From Neocallimastix lanati (nom. inval.) (Eukaryota; Neocallimastigomycota; Neocallimastigomycetes; Neocallimastigales; Neocallimastigaceae), in the NCBI GenBank assembly GCA_016946835.1, contig JACVTC010000023.1, positions 744,501 to 808,500 on the forward strand: a DNA stretch of 64,000 nt, given 5' to 3'. The stretch's first letter is position 1. Each line of letters opens with the position of its first letter. The position numbers were made by a program, and so were the translations under genes. Shown here piece after piece: positions 51,025-62,748 of this stretch. Below the pieces are notes generated by a model. It saw only the letters and a program-made list of their open reading frames with translations, ran no database searches and had not been told where the DNA came from.

Positions 51025-51379
51025 ATTTACTATAAAAAAGAATATATTAATTTATTTTCTAAAACACGTAAATACATTGATTATTAAAATAAAAAATAAA
51101 ATATTTATAAAAATTATAACATATTCAATTAAAAATAAAAATTAATTTAAATTTAATATGAAGGAAATTTATTTTGTATTCCTTTATTTTTTATTTTTTA
51201 TCATCTTAAATAATTTTTTTTAATAATAATAATAAATTAAAAATATATATATATATATATATATATATAAAGAAAAATAATTTTTTACGATTTTGAATAA
51301 ATTATTTAATTATTTAGTATGTATTTAAAAAAGAATCAGTAATATAATAATATTTTATTAATGAAAATATATTATATTA

Positions 51380-51416
<37 letters not shown>

Positions 51417-52266
51417 GTAATGATAATAATAATAATAATAATAATAGTAATGATAAGGATAATAATGTTCTGTAATAAAATATATATTATTAATTAATAA
51501 AACTATCCAAATAAAAAAAAAAAGTATAAAAACATAAAATAACAAAAATACTACTCATCATCATAATTATAGTTCTTATTGATATAGTCTAATTTTATAA
51601 ATTTCAAAATGAACTTTTTAAAAAATTAGTAGATTCATTTAATTCAATATAATATTATTAATATTATCTCTTTGAGTTTATATCCACTTTAAAAAAAAAA
51701 AAAAAAAAAACTGAATATATATCAAATCATAAAATCATAAAAGAAGATGGTACACAAACAATTATATAATATCATATTATTAATATTATCTTTTTGAGTT
51801 TATATCCACTTAAAAAAAAAAAAAAAAAAAAACGAAAAAAAACTAAATATAAATAAATTAAAAATAAATAATAAAAAAACTAAATTAATATATTAAAAAA
51901 AAAAAAATAAATTAAAAATAGATAACAAACATAGAATCTTAAACGAAGTTGGTACACAAACAATTATATAATTTCATATAATTTCCACAAATAAAACTAT
52001 GGTATTTAATTGGATAATTTTTTTAATTAAAATTTTTATAATTGTTACTATTATTATTTTTTATATAAAAAATATATTTAGCTATATAAATAATTTTACT
52101 AAATAATAAAAATTTAATATGGAATGACAAACATATAATCAAAGAAAGAAAATAAATGGTTGGTTAATCTGGATGTAATACATATGTTTCATTTTATTAA
52201 AAATTAGTATAATTTATATAGAAATTATTTTATTATGAGTTTTAAATGATATATAACTTTCATGAA
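51025..52266. other. AT-rich spacer with tandem unit
   Basis: Contains AAT arrays (51382-51460, with TGAT variants), A/T simple sequence and a degenerate tandem array at 51640-51990, listed separately. No gene. Confidence 0.8.
51640..51990. repeat. Degenerate tandem array, ~130-180-bp period
   Basis: The block ggtacacaaacaattatata occurs at about 51749 and 51950. The block attattaatattatct.tttg with agtttatatccactt occurs at about 51652 and 51777. Each copy is followed by an A run of about 20. Confidence 0.75.
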
Positions 52267-52271
52267 ATACC

Positions 52272-52459
52272 TGTTAAGAATCAGGAATTTAGAGTTTATA
52301 ATTATGTCAACTTTATTAATATATTTTTTTTTTGAAAAAGTGTTACTAACACTTAATTATTTTAAAATAAATGCTTTTATATTAATATATTGTGGCTTAA
52401 ACAATATTTATATAAAATTACATTTTATTACATCAATATCATATTTGCATATTCTAACA
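52272..52459 (-). repeat. LTR of element 1 (downstream copy in element orientation)
   Basis: 188 bp, TGTTAAGAATCAGGAATT ... ATATTCTAACA, with inverted TGTTA/TAACA ends. It aligns over its whole length with 58088-58292, with scattered substitutions, and lacks a ~20-nt duplication of the atattcatattt type that the other copy has near its end. Confidence 0.88.
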
Positions 52460-52468
52460 TTCCCCCTT
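52460..52468 (-). other. Polypurine tract of element 1
   Basis: On the minus strand AAGGGGGAA directly precedes the TG of the LTR. A five-G run is conspicuous in DNA this poor in G. It fixes the element orientation as minus. Confidence 0.7.
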
Positions 52469-52911
52469 AAACCTAGTTATTCTGTAGTAAAAATATTTGT
52501 ACTTTACTAATTTTCTAAATTATTAATTATTACATAATTTTATTATCTTCTTTAAAATTTTATAAATTGAAATTTTAAACATTTAATATATATTATTATT
52601 TACTTTATCCTAAATTTATATTATTATTGAAATATTGTTATGTTTTGTGGTTAAATGCTTAAACCACCTTTAGCATAGTTCAAATTTAATATTTATTGTA
52701 GGTAAATACTCTTATAGTTTTATACTAAAACTAACTTTATATTTATAATTACGTATTTGGTTACTCTATTCGATTTACACCTCTTAAATTATATGCTATG
52801 TGACTACTCTTTATGTTTTATGCCGTTTTGATTATGTTCATAGCTACTCGTTAAGATTTACAATATTTAAACTTATTAGTCAATAATGTATATTGTTTCA
52901 TAATTTATTAA

Positions 52912-54678
52912 AATTCAATATTTCCATTAATCTTTTCTTGTTGGCCAGTTTTTGCTCATTTCCTCAATTTAAGCTATCTTTATAATGGTATTCATAATGA
53001 TAATGACAATAGTAATGACAGTGATAATGAAAGCAGTGACTCAGAAGAATACAATTTTGACGAAATAAATATTAATGACCTTAATTCTGTTTTGGAAAAT
53101 TTAGAATTTCATAAAATAAACCAATCATCAAATCAAGAAATAGATTATAAATATGATATTATTGATATTATCTATCAATGCATGGAAGATTATGGTTCAA
53201 TGGTAGTTGATAAAGCACGATTAATCACTATTAAAAAATTATTATAGTAAATCATCTTTAACGTCTCAGATTATTTTTAACATATTTATTGTGTTATACT
53301 TAGGATATTTAGTATTTAGTGACGATGAATGGTATAAATTTTCATATAGTCGTCATGGATGGGAAATAATAAGTGCTTATGATCTCGCCAAAGAAATTAA
53401 TATGGGATTAGTAAATAAGCTTACTAAGTTGTGTATTGGATGGAATTTTACATTGGAAAAATTACCTACAAAATTATTTTCGTATATGAGTGGTCATTCG
53501 GTTACATTTAAAATTTATATCAGTTAGAAACCTTCTTCTACTTGGACAGTTTTATTTCTAGACTGGATAAAAGTAAAGTTTTAATATTTAAAGATTGTGT
53601 TTATGATTTTATCATCAATAAACCACGACCAGGAATGCCAAAAGACTTTTGTCTTAAATTTACCAATTATAATTTTTACTCTGAAAATAAGAATAAAGTA
53701 AAAGAAGTCAAAGAATTTTTTGAAGATATTTTTGTGGACAAGGAATTGATACAGTATGTATTAAAAATTTTAGCTTCAACATTTACTTACTGTAATAAAT
53801 TACGTGCTATTGCATTTTTTATTGGATCGGATAGAAACGGTAAGATTACGCTTACTAATATGTTTAGTCTTTCACTTGGTGATTATGCTGCAAATCCAAA
53901 TGTTTCCATATTTTTAGGAAAATCAGTTAGTGCTGATAAACCAAGTCCACAAATGGTAGATCTTAATTGTGAAAGAGTGGCAATATGTGAAGAACCAGAT
54001 GCTCGTAGTATTGCTATTACAGGTGATACTAAAGCTATAACCAGTAATGTAGGCTTTATTAAAACCCGAACCTTGTATAAGGATGTTCAAGCAGTATCTG
54101 TTGATTTACTACCAATTATTAATACAAATGTCAAATTGGCAATATCTAACTTAAATAATGCTTTGATTGATCGTATTCTTGTTATCCCATTCACCCAACG
54201 ATTCATAAATAAGATGAATATATCTGTCTTATCTTCAACTCAAAATATCAATAACCCTTCAATAAAAAGAGCTAATACAAGATGGCAAGGTTCTCGAGTT
54301 CAGGGTTATGCTGAAGCTTTAATTCATTTACTTATTGAAAATTATCAAGAGGATTACACCACCCTAGAAATTCCTAAATCTGTGATTAATGCAACCAAAA
54401 GTTTTATTATGAGTAGTGACCATATTGCTAGATTTTTGGAAAAGAATATTATTGATAAAAATGACAATCATGCTATTCCAATTGATGAACTTTACACCGC
54501 TTATAAGAATTGGTTTAAGCAATACGTATCCACTCGTTCCGTATTTTATAGTTTGGAAGATTTTCGTATGGATTTAATTAAATATAGTATTCGTATCAGT
54601 GATTTATTCTCTAATTCTAATTCTGATTCTGATTCTAAGAAAACCATTGAATCCATTTTTGGCTACAGATTTATTTAA
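52912..54678 (+). pseudogene. D5-type viral primase-helicase (SF3), broken
   Basis: Giant-virus replication protein of the D5 family: D5_N domain plus superfamily 3 helicase. A first frame (52912-53247, no usable ATG) is acidic and low-complexity. An A-run shift near 53231-53240 leads into the D5_N part (WYKFSYSRHGWEIISAYDL, to about 53527), and a further shift near 53510 leads into the long frame ending at 54678. There the landmarks are FKDCVYDF...PGMPKD (the NGVYDL...RPG-P-D block), a Walker A loop GSDRNGKIT (53824-53850) in which Ile occupies the usual Ser/Thr place, Walker B VAICEEPD (53977-54000), and the sensor region PIINTN...DRILVIPF. The frames need TTG/GTG starts, so they are fragments of one gene. 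The closest viral group cannot be decided by eye. Confidence 0.85.
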
Positions 54679-55427
54679 TTATATTAAAAATAAAATAATG
54701 GATGATAATACTAATTTCTTTCATTCCTACATTATATATAATTTAAAATAATATTTGTAAATATTTATTTTATATATAAAATTAATAATGAAAAAAAAAT
54801 TATATAATTATATTTATATTTATTTATAATTTATGAATATATATTGTTAAAAAGTTTTTTTTTATTAATTATTATAAAAGTAGTTTAAAAAAATTTAAAA
54901 AATTTATAATTAATATAGTTATACTTATTTCATTAAAAATGGTAAAATAAATATTTTATTTTATATAATAAAATATAATAATTTTATTAAATAATAATTA
55001 TTATTCTATTAAATGATATTTGTAAACTTGTTCTTTTTTGTTAAAAGTTTTTATTACTAAAAAAATTATTAAATTATTATATTTATATAATATAATTTTA
55101 ATAGTAAATTTAATTTTATTTATTTCTATTTCATATTACTTATATTAATATTGATTAAATTATTCATTTATTGTATTATATCAAGTTTTACTGAGTTTAT
55201 TTTTTTAAATTTTTAAAAAATATAATTACTAAAAATACGAATTAATAATAAAAATAAAGTGAAAATATTTAAATTCAAATTCATTCTCATTTTATAATCA
55301 AATAAAAAATTGATTTTAAAAAATATATATGTTACATTTTATTCAATTATTTTTTGTAAAAACTTTTTATTAATTTTTTATATTTAATATAATATTATAT
55401 AAATATTGTTTTTTTTTTATATTAAAT
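54679..55427. other. AT-rich stretch inside element 1
   Basis: A/T simple sequence with no frame between the D5 and RPB2 pieces. Its composition is like host intergenic DNA rather than the viral coding pieces. Confidence 0.75.
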
Positions 55428-55862
55428 TTATAATTGTATATATATATTTTTTCGAATATCTATAGCATCGGTATTATTTTTAAACATATCTTGTATTATA
55501 GCATTAGTACCATGTGCTACTAAGGCATCCTTTTCCATTTCACCAATTCTTAATCCACTATTACGAGATTTTCCTTCAAGTAGGTTGTTTACTAATAGAA
55601 TTAATATTTCTTGTGGTACGATAAAACATTTTTTCTTGAACTTGATGTTGTAAGGCAGTGTAGTAACAAACTCCAACAAACGCATTTCCAATAGATTTAC
55701 CGGAAATTGGATCAACTATCTCTTCTAAAATTGGAATATCACTTTCAAAGAATTTTGATTCAAACGAACGTAAATAATCACTTTCTATAGAGGCATCAAA
55801 ATACGTTCCAAATCTTTGTGGATCTAGCTCATTGAAATTCTTAAGATTTTTACCTGGCGCAG
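55428..55862 (-). pseudogene. Giant-virus-type RNA polymerase subunit 2 (RPB2) fragment
   Basis: On the minus strand from about 55860, one frame carries SGKSIGNAFVGVCYYTALQHQV (the G--------G--YY--L-H-V block) to a stop at about 55577. One base displaced, the next frame carries GKSRNSGLRIGEMEKDALVAHG, the near-invariant G-LR-GEMERD---AHG block preceding the zinc region of the second-largest subunit. It then runs about 25 codons to its stop at 55428. The break is a single-base shift. Only this C-terminal part is present. At its 5' end it collides head to head with the polymerase fragment on the other strand. Confidence 0.82.
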
Positions 55863-56801
55863 AATGTATTACCGGAATGGGAAGAAATTACTTAAATAAA
55901 GCCATAAATATTATTAAAGAAAAAACAAAATTTCATGTCATTTATGGCGATACGGATTCCTGCCTAATCGAATATAGAAAAGAGAAAAAAAGCCTTTTTG
56001 AAATGTATTATGGCAAAAATAAAAATAGCAATGAAATCAATAACAACAACAACATTAACAACAACAACAACATTATTAATGATAATGAAAATGATCAAAA
56101 CAATAATTTGGATCATTTTAATAATACTAATAAATTTGTTAAAGAGTTCAAAGAGGTATCCAATATCGTGACAAATCTACTACCAGAAGGGATGCATCTA
56201 AAATATGAAAATACCTTTTCACGAATGCTTATTATTTCGAAAAAGAAATACACAGGAATTTTAGCTGATAAACATAAATCGACTTTATATATAAAGGGTA
56301 TAGATCTAATTAAAAAAAATACGTGCATTTTTATATGCGATTATTACAAAATATTTTTATATATGATTCTTTATAAGTATCCGAAAAAAATAATAAAAGA
56401 AAAAGTCATTAAAATGAAAAAAAAAAATTACTAGTTGGTGAAGTTTCTTTTGAAAAATTGATTATGCGTTTATCCATTGGACCAAAATATAAGAATAAAT
56501 CCTATTACGCATTATTATTTATAAACAATCATAAAAGGTATAATCTTGATTATAAAGTAGGTGAAAAAATTAACCATGTTATTATAAAAACCACCAATTT
56601 TTCTTTTAGTAATTATTCAAATTTATTTGGTGATAAAATTATGTCTTTAGATTGTATAATAACTTAAAGGAAAAAAGTTTTAAAGATAAAAATATTATTG
56701 TACCAAAGTTAGATTATAGTTACTATTATAATCATTATGTAAGAAAAGGTTTAATAAGTTTATTAAAATCTTACAGTGAAGAGATCAACAAACTAATTTA
56801 A
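55850..56801 (+). pseudogene. Family B DNA polymerase C-terminal fragment, broken
   Basis: Carries the palm motif YGDTDS (55943-55960) preceded by ITGMGRNYLNKAI (the IT--GR block). A KYENTFSRMLIISKKKYTGIL stretch (KK-Y block) and YIKGIDLIKKNTC (KG-D--RR--C block) follow. After a shift in the A run at about 56416-56428, LLVGEVSFEKLIMRLSIGPK and the GEKINHVI block continue to 56667, with a last piece in a third frame ending KLDYSYYYNHYV...INKLI at 56801. The order and end match the C-terminal third of a viral delta-like polymerase. A poly-Asn insert (about 56028-56110) is coded by an AAC/AAT microsatellite. No exonuclease domain is present. Confidence 0.82.
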
Positions 56802-57440
56802 AATTTTAATATAAATATAAGAATAAAATTTTTATTCATACTGAATTATTTTTATAAAGCCTTTAATAATAATTACAATTAATTGTATAAAATAACATAA
56901 AAGCAAAATATATAATAGAAATTAAAATAAAAGGTACAAATATAATGTTTTACTTTTTATGATTTTATTTAGATAACTGTTATTTAATTTTATTTTTTCA
57001 TATAGTACAAATTTTATATTTTAAATAAAATGTTTTAAAAAAAAAAGGCAATTGCCAATACTATTATATTTTTGTAATTTCATTAATCCTATTAAATTTT
57101 TATTATATTTTATTATTATTACTTTAATTTACACAATATATTATTAATGTATTTAATCTACTCTAATTAATACTTCTTGTTTTAATTTAGTATATTTTTT
57201 TAAAAATATAATTTAAATTTTATGTATATAATATAACTAAAATTTATATATCATAATATTAAATAATATATGTAAAATGGTACATATATTTGTATATTTT
57301 TTAAAAAAATAAAAAATATATAACTTTAAAATTAAATATATAGAAATTAATATAAAAATGTTTACATTATAAATTATTCATTTTTTGAAAATAACATTTG
57401 TTAATAATAATATTATAATAATATCCATTATAAATATTAA
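56802..57440. other. AT-rich stretch inside element 1
   Basis: A/T simple sequence with no frame between the polymerase and RPB1 pieces. Confidence 0.75.
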
Positions 57441-57672
57441 TTATTTAAAAATTTTATCATTGTATATTCCAGTAATAATTTTTGCTGATACGGAAGATAA
57501 ACTATCTTCAACTCCGTATAAAATATTTCCTAAAACGCTATAAGGATCTTCAAAGGACAATTTTGAAATTAATGAGTAATCATCATTTTTCATTCCAAAA
57601 CGTGACATTGGTACGATGATATTATTCCGACACATGAAGTTAGTAAGTAATTCATAACATAGTAGAATCCTT
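57441..57672 (-). pseudogene. Giant-virus-type RNA polymerase largest subunit (RPB1) fragment
   Basis: On the minus strand the frame reads RILLCYELLTNF..., then IIVPMSRFGMKNDDYSLI, KLSFEDPYSVLGNIL and DSLSSVSAKIITG. These match the block near the end of RPB1 in which a R-G/H motif, then a SFE motif and a S-S/N-I--G motif occur in order. The fragment is about 75 codons, stops at 57441 and is preceded by an in-frame TAA in an AT tract. Further upstream (to about 57930) short coding-like scraps such as CKIEETRKTIKYLVEE may be the preceding part. Confidence 0.65.
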
Positions 57673-58067
57673 TATATATAAATATAATATATTATTTATA
57701 GCTTTGAATTTTATTTGTTAAATATCAAATTATAATTTCAATTAAGAATCTCTACAGGAGTATGAAGATGATCTACAATTTGTTATTATATAATCTTATT
57801 CATGTTTTTCTCTATTAAATTAATATTTTTATATTTTTAAAGTTTTATTTTACTTAGGATAATTCTCTTCTACCAAGTATTTTATAGTTTTACGTGTTTC
57901 TTCAATTTTGCAATCATGATCATTTCAAATATTAGATCAGTTTTATTAATCTTCCTTAAATTGATATAATGAACAAAATTTATCATAATTTTAAAATTCC
58001 AATTTATTTTTCTTTGACATAATATTGTGTACTTCAAACGATGCTTTTGCTAATAATCTTCTTAAAA

Positions 58068-58087
58068 GTTAGATGAGACTTTTAATC
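58068..58087 (-). other. Putative half-tRNA-Lys primer binding site of element 1
   Basis: Directly inside the upstream LTR. The plus-strand reading gttagatgagacttttaatc looks like the 5' half of a tRNA-Lys(UUU) ending in the anticodon stem-loop (loop cttttaa, stem ga..tc). Drosophila copia is primed by a tRNA half cut in the anticodon loop; an equivalent use of tRNA-Lys here is my inference. Confidence 0.5.
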
Positions 58088-58292
58088 TGTTAAGAGTCAG
58101 GAATTTAGGGTCTATAATTATGTCAACTTTATTAATATATTTTATGGTAAAGAGTTACTAGCACTTTTTTATTCTAAATTAAATGCCTTCATATTAGTAT
58201 ATTGTGGCTTATACATTAATATTATTATATTATATTTTATTACATTAATCTCATATTCACATATATTATATTCATATTTACATATTCTAACA
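58088..58292 (-). repeat. LTR of element 1 (upstream copy in element orientation)
   Basis: 205 bp, TGTTAAGAGTCAGGAATT ... ATATTCTAACA. It aligns with 52272-52459 and is followed by ATACC, the target duplication. Confidence 0.88.
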
Positions 58293-58326
58293 ATACCAAA
58301 TATTATAAAAAAGAAAAATCAAAAAA

Positions 58327-58328
<2 letters not shown>

Positions 58329-58387
<59 letters not shown>
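58329..58387. repeat. AAT microsatellite, target of element 2
   Basis: About 19 AAT units ending exactly at the TG of the element 2 LTR, so the retroelement landed inside or at the edge of an AAT tract. Confidence 0.9.
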
Positions 58388-58786
58388 TGATAAAGAATTT
58401 TTATAATTTAATAATTTTATAATTTAAAATTAATAGAATATACACGTGATCAAACAAAATATAAATTTTACATTTATACTTATTATTTGAAATGGTCTCT
58501 TTTTTGTAAAGGACGGAAAATATTGTAATAAAAATGTGTTTTTAATAACATATATTAACAGTGGTTAATATATGAAAACTTATAAATAAATAAAGTGTTT
58601 AAATACAAAAATATAAGATAAATTAGTTGTGTGAAAATTTATTTTATATTTACTTTCTATATTAATTATTTATTGCAGTAATTAATTTTAATATAAGTTG
58701 TAAAATAGTTCTTTCTTAAAAGTTAGAATTTTACTACAACTTTAGTATAACATTATAATATTAATTAATATATTATACTGTTATCA
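58388..58786 (+). repeat. 5' LTR of element 2
   Basis: Starts TGATAAAG and ends CTGTTATCA, giving a 6-bp inverted terminal match (TGATAA/TTATCA). Its first 331 bp recur at 60461-60791. Confidence 0.9.
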
Positions 58787-58788
58787 AT

Positions 58789-58804
58789 TGGTGGAGAGTC
58801 GGTC
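58789..58804 (+). other. Primer binding site of element 2
   Basis: tggtggagagtcggtc begins two bases after the LTR. TGG pairs with the CCA end of a tRNA, and the implied primer 3' end is ...CCGACTCTCCACCA. The tRNA identity is not determined. Confidence 0.75.
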
Positions 58805-58947
58805 TTCCCAGGGTGCAACTTACAAAATTTTATATTTTGTATTCAAATTTTTGTGAAAAAATCAATTTTTAATTTAGGGAAAATATAACTTCCTAATAAT
58901 TTATTTTAAAATTCATAATTGTATTGTATGATTATGTTGTAATAACC

Positions 58948-60342
58948 ATGTTGAATTCAAAGCATATGATTGATATTTTAAGGTGTAATACTATTCCAAG
59001 TGTTTACGCTTTAGTTGATGACCAAATTGCAAAGGTTAAAGTATATAGACAAAACACAGTCAATATAATCTCGGAAAATTTATTTAATAAGATTTCGAAA
59101 GGAAAAAAGGTATTAAAACGAAAACATCAATACTTTGTTACAGAAACTGACTTTGTTATGGATTCCAATTCTATGGTTGAGTTAGAGATAAAGTTTAAAA
59201 ATGCAACTATTAAAGATACCTTTTGGATTGCTTATGATATTGATGATTCTTATGATATTCTAATTAGCTTTTCAGTTCAAAGAAAATACTCTTTATATGT
59301 TTCTTATGATGACTCTTTATGTATGAAATTAAAAGATACAAAGGAACATATTACTATATCATTACCTTCAGATGTGTATTCTGGAAAAGAATTTTTAGAT
59401 TGGTCTAAACTTAAAAGCATTACATATAATAATGAAAATCACGATGAGATCCATGAAAGTATTCAACTTAGTGATAGTAAAGAAACAAAATTACGTGAAA
59501 TTGATGATATTAAAGATATTGAAATTCAAAATTTAAAAACCTTATTAAGTCAACTTCAAGCTGATTATAATAAATTGAAAGAGACAAGTAATTCAAATAT
59601 TGAAAAATTAAAGAAAAAATATAACAAACTATATGCTCAAAATCAAAAGGGTAATATCACTATTTATAATCTGAGTAAACAAAATAATCAATTAAAAGAA
59701 GATTTAAATAATCTTGAAGAATGTAACTATACTTTAAATAATAATTTAAACTTAAGTAATAATGAAATTAACGTACTTTTAAAAAAAAACAAACAAATGG
59801 AAGAACAAAATGAAAAGAAATCTCAAGTAATTTCTTCATTAAACGATAAGATTGATGAATATGATAAATCGAATTATAAATTATATTGTCAAATAAATGT
59901 TATGCAAAACGAATTACTCCAAGAGAAAGTGAAAAATCAAAACTTAAAAAATATTAATGATGAATTAAAATCAAATATTGAGGAATTAAAAAGTAAAATG
60001 ATACATGATGAATTCAGACAACATGATACAAATCTTCAGCTACCATTAAAATCTGATGAATTAAAATTAATTAACGTGGAAAATGCAAGAAAAATAAATT
60101 CAATTTCGTATATGTCTAATCAAATTATGTATACTGATAAAGCACGAAAAGAGAAAATATTTAATAAAAAAATGAAAAAGAACATTGGTTATGAATTTTC
60201 CAATCTTATGAAAATATACTACGGATCTTTAAAATTAATTGGAAACTATAAAACTACAAGACATTACTTTGAAATATTATTAAAATTTAAACATTTTATA
60301 TTTCATAATTCTTATTTACTTATTATAATAAGATTTTTATAA
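58948..60342 (+). CDS. Element 2 protein: degenerate protease-like N-terminus plus coiled coil
   Basis: 464 aa from the first ATG (an in-frame TTG 24 nt upstream is not used), the only gene of the LTR element. Residues about 10-125 resemble the retropepsin-like fold of retroelement proteases: YALVDD, NTVNIISENLFNKI where D-T-G-A-S-x-N-x-I-S is usual, and FWIAYDIDDSYDILISF where a Y-D-I-I-L-G motif is usual. The catalytic D-T/S-G is not recognisable, so it is probably inactive. Residues about 180-352 are a long heptad-rich coiled coil, and the C-terminal part is basic (KARKEKIFNKKMKKNIG). The intact frame beside recent LTRs suggests a current role in transposition, perhaps as a Gag-like particle protein. 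The resemblance to proteases is my reading by eye. Confidence 0.75.
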   Translation: MLNSKHMIDILRCNTIPSVYALVDDQIAKVKVYRQNTVNIISENLFNKISKGKKVLKRKHQYFVTETDFVMDSNSMVELEIKFKNATIKDTFWIAYDIDDSYDILISFSVQRKYSLYVSYDDSLCMKLKDTKEHITISLPSDVYSGKEFLDWSKLKSITYNNENHDEIHESIQLSDSKETKLREIDDIKDIEIQNLKTLLSQLQADYNKLKETSNSNIEKLKKKYNKLYAQNQKGNITIYNLSKQNNQLKEDLNNLEECNYTLNNNLNLSNNEINVLLKKNKQMEEQNEKKSQVISSLNDKIDEYDKSNYKLYCQINVMQNELLQEKVKNQNLKNINDELKSNIEELKSKMIHDEFRQHDTNLQLPLKSDELKLINVENARKINSISYMSNQIMYTDKARKEKIFNKKMKKNIGYEFSNLMKIYYGSLKLIGNYKTTRHYFEILLKFKHFIFHNSYLLIIIRFL

Positions 60343-60447
60343 ATAATTATTATTTTAGAGTTAGATAATTATTAGATAAATTATAAATTTATTAAATATT
60401 AAAAAATTATTTATTATTTTATTCAGCTATCCCAAAGTGATATCTTA

Positions 60448-60458
60448 AGGGAGGAAGT
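60448..60458 (+). other. Polypurine tract of element 2
   Basis: aagggaggaag lies two bases before the 3' LTR start and would prime plus-strand synthesis. Confidence 0.85.
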
Positions 60459-60460
60459 CT

Positions 60461-61451
<991 letters not shown>

Positions 61452-61900
61452 TGCGGTTGGTAAGGTTGAATGTGATAATATATTTAATTAATATTGTATA
61501 ATTTTTATAAATTAACATAAAAGTATTATATTAATAAAATAGTGAACTTAATATTATTTACTAAAGCTTTTTAATAATATAAATTTTATTATTCTTCAAT
61601 ACTCGGTTAAATTCTTGCTTTATTTCTTCATAATTAATTAATTAATGTATTTATTATGAAGATGTAGTAATTTACCTAAGTGAATATTCCATAATTTTAA
61701 TTATTAATTGTTTAATTATATCTAATTATTAATAAAATTTTATATTTATTAGTATATATAAAAATATATTTATACTTTGTTTTTTAAAAAAAAATTAAAT
61801 ATATAAAATAAAAAGAATGAAAAATGAATGAATAATTCTATTTAAGCGTAAAAATGCTATTTAAAAAAAAAAAATAAATTATAATTAAAAATATTACTAT

Positions 61901-61939
<39 letters not shown>

Positions 61940-62700
61940 GTAATTACTAAAAATCGAATCATCATTTTTAAATTAAAAGGCTTTTAAAAATTTTACATTT
62001 AATATTTATAATATTACTTATATTCTTTAATTATTTCATAGAATTAAAATTTATATTATTATTTTGGCTATAGTTAATAGATTAGTATTATTAATATCAT
62101 GCTATTATGTTTAATATTATGTTTAATATTATTTGATTTCTCATCACAAAATGTTTTTATATTAAATAATTTCTTTAAAACCATTTTTTTTTTTTTAGTA
62201 TTATTTGGTTTTTTAATCACAACGATATCTTTATATTTTAAATCATAGTTCATTAGAATTAATTTAGTTTAAAAATATTAATTATTATTAAATTAATTTT
62301 AACTATTTTTAATAATTAAATAAAAAATTTTTATTTTTTTATTATTATTATATTACATTCGATAATTTTAATCTTTGTATAAAACATCAAAACTTGCTTT
62401 TATGTTCTTTGTAATATTTTTTTGTTATAAATAAAATCTGAAATTTTTACACTATGCTTTATAATATATATTTATATATATTATAAATTTATAAAATATA
62501 TAATAAGATAGACATACCTTTCATATAAAAATATCATTCAAAATAAATAAATAAAAAAATTAATAAATTATTTTAATATATAAAGTCAAATTAAGGTTAA
62601 AGATTATATTATTTTTATATATTTTAATAGAAAACTTTTGTTTAAATAATCAAGGCCATAATTAATATTCATTATGGTAATAATCTCACAAAGAATAAAT

Positions 62701-62748
<48 letters not shown>

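Larger units (their letters stand above)
52267..58297 (-). mobile_element. LTR-bounded element carrying giant-virus gene fragments
   Basis: A 6-kb unit (52272-58292) is flanked by the 5-bp direct repeat ATACC (52267-52271 and 58293-58297). It is bounded by two similar direct repeats, both beginning TGTTA and ending TAACA. On the minus strand a polypurine tract (AAGGGGGAA, 52460-52468) abuts the downstream LTR, and a tRNA-Lys-like primer site adjoins the upstream LTR. These are retroelement hallmarks. The interior has no recognisable gag, protease, integrase or reverse transcriptase. It contains broken D5 primase-helicase, RPB2, family B polymerase and RPB1 sequences of giant-virus type. Hence it is either a non-autonomous retroelement that captured viral sequence, or a retroelement whose interior was replaced. 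The LTRs differ by substitutions and length, so the insertion is old. Confidence 0.8.

Noticed and set aside
52262-52510. 82-codon frame across the left LTR of element 1
   Set aside because: It covers LTR sequence; the other LTR copy does not keep the frame.
52628-52685. tRNA-like words (ttgtggttaaatgc, catagttcaaattt) inside element 1
   Set aside because: No closed cloverleaf: the acceptor and anticodon stems do not pair. Resemblance to D- and T-arms is probably chance or remote decay.
55428-56801. Programmed ribosomal frameshifting to explain the broken RPB2 and polymerase frames
   Set aside because: The genes are partial, oppositely oriented and fused. Multiple shifts at A runs and stops are better explained by decay.
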